A stretch of 12,500 nucleotides of DNA, from the NCBI GenBank assembly GCA_012295275.1, contig CM022673.1, positions 7,097,811 to 7,110,310 on the forward strand, in the 5' to 3' direction. Origin of the DNA: Chrysomallon squamiferum. Its lineage: Eukaryota > Mollusca > Gastropoda > Neomphalida > Peltospiridae. Below, in pieces: positions 8,041 through 12,500 of this stretch (within the stretch, counting starts at the first letter, position 1; every line of letters begins with the position of its first letter). The position numbers and the translations under genes were made by a program. The notes beneath the pieces were generated by a model that saw nothing but the letters and a program-made list of their open reading frames with translations, had not been told where the DNA came from and searched no databases.

Positions 8041-8093
8041 TTCTTTTTTTAATTTTTTTTTATTATTATTATTATTTTTTTTATATATCAGAT
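8041..8093. repeat. T-rich tract with (ATT)n
   Basis: CTTTTTTTAA, a T-run, about five ATT units and another T-run, ending in TATATATC. Confidence 0.85.
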
Positions 8094-8464
8094 GTTTAAA
8101 ATGTAAAACAGTAAACAATTAATAACGTTAGGTATCTGTTTCGCATTCTGTGCATCGTATATCGAAAGATTTATTGTTACAGAAGTCAAACTGTTGGTCT
8201 AACAGTTGTGGAGCGATTGATTAATATTCACGAGAAATCATCTCAACTCACACTGAAGCTAACGATGTCTTGTCACGAATTCCGCTATAAATGGTTCTTT
8301 ATCATATTTCACACATATGGGGCTTGTATTTCACATAAAAGTCTCGAAGGAAAACTGGTTAGGCCAACGGCCAAATACTTGACATGTCCTTCGAACGTAT
8401 CCAAAAATATCCAGTTTTCCTAAACAAATTTTCGATTAATACCCAACAACAACGACAGCCGTTG
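8094..8464. other. Unique DNA, no credible gene
   Basis: A non-repetitive 71-codon frame (8208-8423) begins with GTG rather than ATG and shows no domain, so I do not call a gene. CTAACAG just before it resembles a splice acceptor but has only a weak pyrimidine tract. Confidence 0.5.
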
Positions 8465-8641
8465 TAATAATAAACATTAAGAACAACAGCATAAGTAATA
8501 ATAGACATTAACAAGAACATAAATAAAAATTACCATTAACAACAACATAAGTAATAATAAACATTAACAACAACATAAGTAATAGTAACCATTAACAACA
8601 ACGTAAGCAATGACAACCATTAATGACAAGATAAGTAACAG
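8465..8641 (+). repeat. 28-bp minisatellite, six units
   Basis: Six head-to-tail units start at 8465, 8496, 8524, 8552, 8580 and 8608. The first is 31 bp (a CAG-type insertion), the other five are exactly 28 bp. The consensus starts TAATAATAAACATTAA and continues CAACAACATAAG. Unit four (8552-8579) matches the consensus exactly; units two, three, five and six carry 3-8 changes each, with the last the most diverged. A seventh unit breaks off after TAACAG at 8636-8641. Since 28 is not a multiple of three, the array is not a coding repeat. Confidence 0.93.
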
Positions 8642-8753
8642 TTGCAGTAGTTCATTGATTTTAATGATTATAACTGATGACGAAGATGAAATTATAATAA
8701 ACGATAATTTGTTCATTACTTAACAGAAATTTCATATATTTTTCTAGGTGTTG

Positions 8754-8777
8754 TTTTTTTTTTTTTTTTTTTTTTTT
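8754..8777. repeat. Poly(T) run, T24
   Basis: Twenty-four T following GTTG. The reading frame starting here (poly-Phe, then Asn/Lys-rich) is a repeat artefact. Confidence 0.95.
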
Positions 8778-8819
8778 AGATTAATAGATTTCCAAAAAAT
8801 ACTTCTATTTTTTTCATAT

Positions 8820-8967
8820 TATAATAATGATGATGATGATTATGATAGTGTTGATAATGTTAAGGAGCAGAAGAAGAAGAAAAAGAAAACGAAAGAAAAA
8901 AAGAAGATAAAAGATAACAGCAACGATTTCAACAACAACAAAACAACAACAACAATCATCACTGTAA
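8820..8967 (+). repeat. Patchwork of (AAT/GAT), (AAG)n and (AAC)n
   Basis: ATAATAATGATGATGATGATTATG, then a purine-rich AAG/AAAAG stretch (8868-8909) and AACAACAACAAAACAACAAC (8930-8952). The AAT-then-GAT order is as in the other satellites. Confidence 0.85.
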
Positions 8968-9477
8968 CAGACGCAGTAACGATCACGGTCATACATACGA
9001 CAAAGAAAACAGTGATGATAATTATGCTAACATAAGAACAAGAAAACGACGTTTATTTATTCATTCCTTTTAAAAAGAATAACGTCACTGAAAAAGCAAA
9101 AAGGTAGACTACAAAAATACAGGAAATGGGAACAACAATAGAAGACATGCTGTAAGACTCTTTCTCATCAACCTGACATTTGGCTGACTTGATGGAAGAT
9201 GAAACAAAAATAAAAACTGTGCCATTGTTCGAGATTGGTAGATTTTTAAGAGAAAGTTAATCGATTTGGCGTCTTCTTTTTCATTTACATCTAATGGACA
9301 ATTCTTATTATGTACTCGAGAGCAAGCATATTTTTAGCCTGTAATTTACTGACTTCCTAGCAACGCAAGGTAAAGGGTGGGCCAGTGGTAATACGTAGAC
9401 AGATAGGAACTGTATTGCTATTTCAGATTTATGCTGTTTATGGAAGAAATTGGTTTATATCGTTTCAGACAACAGCT
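8968..9477. other. Unique DNA, nothing recognised
   Basis: CAAGGTAAAG at 9366-9375 has the form of a splice donor, but there is no open frame behind it that I would call an exon. No RNA gene was seen. Confidence 0.55.
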
Positions 9478-9509
9478 TAATTCAGTTTAGCTCTAGTCAA
9501 ACTGAATTA
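9478..9509. other. Perfect 11-bp hairpin, 10-nt loop
   Basis: TAATTCAGTTT (9478-9488), loop AGCTCTAGTC, AAACTGAATTA (9499-9509). It is the longest perfect closely spaced inverted repeat outside the simple repeats. It may be a cruciform, an RNA stem or the end of a foldback element; no function can be assigned. Confidence 0.7.
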
Positions 9510-9771
9510 TTACTTTACTAAATATATAACGTGAACAAAATTATTTCAGTATTGGTGTTGATCGTGAATGTTTCTTAGTTATTTGAGATGTAAGTTCATT
9601 AAGAAATAAAAATAAAATGAAATAAAATAAAGAAGAAACTGACTGAGTATTATTATCAGTATATAAAAAGGTTTACTTGTTTTAAAGTTTATTTTTGCAT
9701 AGATGTTACTTATATGAGGTTTCTCATTTTGGTATTATTATTATTTATTTATTTTTGGCAGAAAAGCCATT
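9510..9771. other. AT-rich unique DNA, nothing recognised
   Basis: A short (AATAAA)-like stretch lies at 9604-9632, and ATTATTATTATTTATTTATTTT at 9735-9756. No gene is seen. Confidence 0.55.
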
Positions 9772-9966
9772 ACAACATACATACATGCATAAACAAATAC
9801 ATGCATTAATACATACACACATACACACACATATATGTATGTATGTATATGTGTATATGTGTATATATATATATATATGCATACATACATATATAGATAG
9901 GTACTTACAAATACATACATGCATGCATATACATACACCCACAAACGTACACATGTATTTATGTAT
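9772..9966. repeat. (ATAC/ACAC)n-(ATGT/GTGT)n-(AT)n region with mirror-image arms
   Basis: CATAC/ACAC units (9775-9830) switch to TATGT/GTGT units (9831-9862), then (AT)n (9862-9878), then CATAC again to about 9935. The purine-pyrimidine alternation and the near-complementary left and right parts allow imperfect foldback and Z-DNA or cruciform formation. The Tyr/Ile/His/Cys-rich frames across it are artefacts on both strands. Confidence 0.9.
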
Positions 9967-10696
9967 ATTATACGAAAATGTTAGAACTCAAACTTCCATC
10001 GTAATGCAGTGATCTTAAACAGTAAATTGGCTATTAGAAATCAGACTATTTTATTTGTTCCTTGAATTAATATTACAGTAAAATTATTTTTATGAACAAA
10101 ATATATTTCCAGTGCTTTATACCAACCGTTTTGAGCCAGTTCTGTTTTGGTCATTAGTTTTGCAGTTATAGTTTTTTTTTTTTTTTTTTCGTGTATTTTT
10201 TTTGTGTGATTAAATATCAGATAACATTTTAATCGATGAAATTAACTTCCAGTTGAGGCACTAGTATACTTTTTTTTTTCCTTATCCGTAAAATGAGAGA
10301 TTTACAATTTTACACTGAACTCAAAAGTCGACTTCAGGTTGCATGTACCTAGTGACCGAAACGTTGTAATCGTGTTTTGTTTTTAGCATTTCCCCACAGA
10401 AACGTATTCAGTTAAGAGTCTACATTTAAGGCTTTTATTGTTAATAAACCATCTATGTGTGTCATCTTTTTAAATATTGTTGCACTGTTGTCGTTCATAT
10501 AACACATGAATTAAAATATCTTTAACTGCACGTCAACATACCAGTGTTATTCGGTTTTAATATTCGATTCCATTATGCCAGATAAATAGATTAGCAATAA
10601 GAAATCTATTATATATACCATCCTACAGAGTGGAAATCATAAACAATGGTCTCTATTAAACCAGTTATAACCCCATGTGTTTTTAACCGTACAATT
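9967..10696. other. AT-rich unique DNA with a T18 run, nothing recognised
   Basis: About 730 bases without a credible gene. It holds T18 at 10172-10189 and T-rich patches at 10197-10205 and 10270-10280. No tRNA-like or splice-flanked structure was seen. Confidence 0.6.
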
Positions 10697-11039
10697 ATGT
10701 ATGAATGTATATGTCTATGTATGTATGTATTTATGTATGTATGTATGTATGTATGTATGTATGTATGTATGTATGTATGTACGTACGTATGTGTATATAT
10801 GTATATAATGTACGTATGTATGTACATGCAAGTATGCATGCTTATATATGTATCTTAGCATGAATATATGTGTGTACCTGAGAATGTATGTATGAATGAA
10901 TATATTCGTGTGTGTATGTTGGCATATATGACTGTATATGTGTTTGTATGTATGTGCATGTAATTATATATATCATGTATGTTTGAATTTAAAATATGAA
11001 CGTCTGTACTGTGCGTACATCTATGTATGTATACATACA
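10697..11039 (+). repeat. Long (ATGT)n satellite, decaying rightwards
   Basis: A near-perfect TATG core (about 10717-10790, roughly 17 units) with GTAC breaks at its right end, then increasingly interrupted TATG/TGTG sequence to about 11039. The rightward decay shows that purer units were kept in only one part of an older, longer array. Cys-Met-Tyr-Val repeat frames on the plus strand and Ile-His-Thr-Tyr frames on the minus strand are artefacts. Confidence 0.93.
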
Positions 11040-11074
11040 CGTAGTTGTTTACTTGTATTATTAAGACTTCTTTT

Positions 11075-11175
11075 CACACACGCGCACAGCACTGTCGTCA
11101 ACTTGAGATGGCGTTAGGATCTGAACCTAATCATCACGGAGTCTTATTCAATCGAACCACTAAGTCAGCTTTATA
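11075..11175 (-). mobile_element. Possible tRNA-derived SINE head fragment
   Basis: On the minus strand, TAGTGGTTCGA (11162-11152) resembles an RNA polymerase III A box of tRNA-Glu/Gly type, and GGTTCAGATCC (11127-11117) resembles the B box GGTTCGANTCC. Their start-to-start spacing is 35 bp, within the range of real tRNA genes. The fragment is too diverged to be a working tRNA: no acceptor stem pairs and the anticodon arm is not clear. tRNA-derived SINEs are abundant in cephalopods and other molluscs. The downstream part (GACGACAGTGCTGTGCGCGTG and on) would be the SINE body. Confidence 0.4.
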
Positions 11176-11230
11176 CCTGTGTATATCTATATTTCTACAT
11201 TTTTTTTTTTTCCCTCTCGCTCCAGTCTGT

Positions 11231-11432
11231 TCTAATCAATAGCTTTGAGCAACCAGACACACTAAGTTTATAGAACCCTTGAGGATTTCTCTCTCAGCGT
11301 TTACACACGCCACGACAATAAACAGTCCATCAAGACCTGCAATCTCTATAGACTTGCAGCAACACGCGAGTCGGTTAAAGCGTTTATCTGCCAGTATGAA
11401 AGACCAGCGACAGATACCGCACACTTACAAAG
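11231..11432. other. GC-richer unique block, possible exon or element remnant
   Basis: Around 200 bases of mixed, non-repetitive DNA with more C, G and CpG than its surroundings (for example GCAACACGCGAGTCGG at 11358-11373). A 62-codon minus-strand frame spans it, but it starts with GTG and shows no domain. On that strand CCTTTGTAAGTG near 11433 resembles a donor motif, but upstream of the frame. Unassigned. Confidence 0.3.
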
Positions 11433-11472
11433 GATAAATAAATATATGATCATCTTCGGGAAGAATTAGAAC

Positions 11473-11500
11473 AAAAAAAAAAAAAGAATAATAATAATAA
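11473..11500 (+). repeat. Poly(A) A13 followed by (AAT)n
   Basis: Thirteen A, a G, then AATAATAATAATAA. Reading the other strand, the GGTTCGATGTTA just beyond it resembles half a B box but lacks an A-box partner. Confidence 0.85.
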
Positions 11501-12018
11501 CATCGAACCTTTTGGGAGTCATTTATGAAACGGTGCAAATGATTGTTTTATCAAAGGCAAAAAGGAAATTTCATTTATTTTTATTTTATTTTTATTTTTT
11601 TTAGTTCTTGGTTTTTAACGGAATAAAGTGTTTTCTCTGTTTTGCCGTGAAATGGATTGGAAGTTTTAGTTCGTTTTGATCTTGTTGAAACTGGAACACG
11701 ATGCGGTTGTTGATATTTGGTGATGATCGATCTGATTAACGAATAATAAGTTTGGACTAACTTACGCAAACATGGCTTTTTTATGTTATGCGGATTCGTT
11801 ATCTACAAAAACAACAACAACAACAACAACGACAACGAAATAGATAAACAGGTTTTAAAAGCAAACAAACAGAAAACCATCACTAGCAACAACAACAAAC
11901 AAAAAAGCTGTGTCGATTATGGAATATTGGATTCATTATACATTTTAATTTTTTCCATATCTCAATCATTCATACCATTTTTTTTATTTTTTTTATTTTT
12001 ATTTTTTTTTTTTTTTTC
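11501..12018. other. AT-rich DNA with (CAA)n and a long T-rich tract, no gene
   Basis: (CAA)n lies at 11806-11837 with a GAC break, further CAAC/AACA patches at 11885-11905, and a T-rich tract with T17 at 11977-12018. The poly-Asn and poly-Phe frames here are artefacts. Confidence 0.7.
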
Positions 12019-12047
12019 ACTACATGGATATACTTAAATTAATGAGT

Positions 12048-12359
12048 CTGTCACGCTACGGTATCACGCGCGGATCGATTTCCGTCGTGTCTGCATGCAT
12101 GTACGTTTTCCCCACTTCACATGTGTCAGGCTCGTGTGAAGGAATCTGCCGCTGGTGGCGCTGCATCATTCGGTGCGTCGGCATTGATCGGAAACACACG
12201 ACTGCACCGGACGTTACAGTTCGAGAAGTCTGCTTCTTACGAAACCGTGTCACCCCCTCCACGTCACATGTAATGGAACTTTGTCGTGCTCAGTATGTGT
12301 TACGTTACGTTGCGGATTAATACGCTGTGAATAAGCGGTGAAGAAGCTGTAAATTAAAG
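12048..12359 (+). promoter_or_regulatory. CpG-dense island: candidate promoter and 5' non-coding exon
   Basis: About 29 CpG dinucleotides by hand count between 12051 and 12350, far more than in flanking AT-rich DNA, and base composition near 50% GC. The island has no simple repeats. It ends at TTAAAG|GTAAGT (donor GT at 12360-12361), an ideal splice donor, after which the sequence reverts to AT-rich. No strong TATA box is seen; ACGTCACATG (12261-12270) carries a TGACGTG-type CRE/E-box-like site on the minus strand. Open frames exist on both strands (12024-12320 plus, 12056-12262 minus), neither with a recognised domain; the plus-frame stop at 12318-12320 lies before the donor, so a 5' UTR exon is more likely than a coding one. 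Direction is inferred from the donor. Confidence 0.45.
12148..12163 (+). promoter_or_regulatory. CTCF-like core motif
   Basis: GCCGCTGGTGGCGCTG matches the GGNGGCGCT core of animal CTCF sites, with weaker agreement in the upstream half. It is inside the CpG-dense island. Short-motif matching by eye only. Confidence 0.2.
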
Positions 12360-12365
12360 GTAAGT
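12360..12365 (+). other. Consensus splice donor GTAAGT
   Basis: AAAG|GTAAGT matches U1 snRNA at the last exon base and six intron bases. GTAAGT alone occurs by chance every few kb, but its position exactly where the CpG-dense island gives way to AT-rich DNA raises its weight. Confidence 0.4.
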
Positions 12366-12428
12366 TGTTGATAGGTAAACTAAAAGCGAAGGTGTGAACA
12401 GAAGAAGATCTAAAATCGATTTAACCAG

Positions 12429-12429
<1 letters not shown>

Positions 12430-12479
<50 letters not shown>

Positions 12480-12500
12480 TTAAATTATTATTATTGTTTA
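12430..12500. repeat. (TTA)n microsatellite, continuing to the window end
   Basis: About sixteen TTA units, a TTTAAA break near 12478-12485, then more TTA/TTG. Would lie in the first intron if the exon call to its left is right. Confidence 0.95.

Noticed and set aside
8208-8423. 71-codon non-repetitive frame
   Set aside because: Starts with GTG, which a nuclear animal gene would very rarely use, and has no recognised domain or splice context.
8465-8641. CRISPR-like repeat array
   Set aside because: The 28-bp length recalls CRISPR repeats, but units are directly abutting with no spacers, there is no leader or cas gene, and the genome appears to be animal.
10697-11039. Cys-Met-Tyr-Val repeat protein
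   Set aside because: Translation of (ATGT)n; open on both strands.
11236-11424. 62-codon minus-strand frame
   Set aside because: Also GTG-started; kept only as part of a GC-richer block of unknown nature.

Overview
This window looks like non-coding DNA from an AT-rich animal nuclear genome. It has no bacterial gene density, no convincing protein-coding gene, and very many simple repeats: (GA)n, (CA)n, (AAT/GAT)n, (AAAC/AAAT)n, (ATGT)n, (TTA)n and long poly(A)/poly(T) runs. This texture, plus a weak tRNA-derived SINE-like fragment, would suit a cephalopod or other mollusc, probably octopus-like. That assignment is inference from texture, not from any identified gene.

Layout. 1-776: a (CAT/ATT) satellite, AT-rich DNA holding an old degenerate tandem array of about 82-100 bp units (312-594), and a compound (CA)n-(GA)n satellite. 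777-2150: unique DNA, AT-rich at first, then a more GC-rich stretch (1323-2010) with short repeats and hairpins. 2150-2720: a trinucleotide patchwork, then a direct tandem duplication (two units, 150 bp offset) whose sequence recurs near 5867-5933. 2720-4190: AT-rich unique DNA with an (AAT/GAT) satellite between two 15-bp direct repeats, and a small GC-richer island (3890-4090). 4190-5750: four large compound satellites and one 96-residue minus-strand ORF of unknown status (4843-5133). 5750-7640: a 253-bp segment between a T34 and an A38 run, then unique DNA with CACGTG-type palindromes. 7640-9510: A/T-rich DNA, a clean 28-bp minisatellite (8465-8635) and a strong 11-bp hairpin (9478-9509). 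9770-11040: two long (ATAC/ATGT) regions. 11040-12500: a SINE-like fragment, a GC-richer block, and at the right end a CpG-dense island (about 12048-12359) that ends exactly at a consensus splice donor, AAAG|GTAAGT.

The right-hand CpG-dense island is the best candidate for real gene-related sequence: a promoter plus 5' non-coding exon of a gene running rightwards out of the window. If so, the rest would be its upstream intergenic region; alternatively the whole window could lie inside a large intron. I found no operon, CRISPR array, phage, transposase or recognisable enzyme, and no evidence of a new multi-gene system. The most interesting signals are structural: the 28-bp minisatellite, the dispersed/tandem repeat family, the fixed polarity of the AAT/GAT satellites, and the CpG-dense first-exon candidate.
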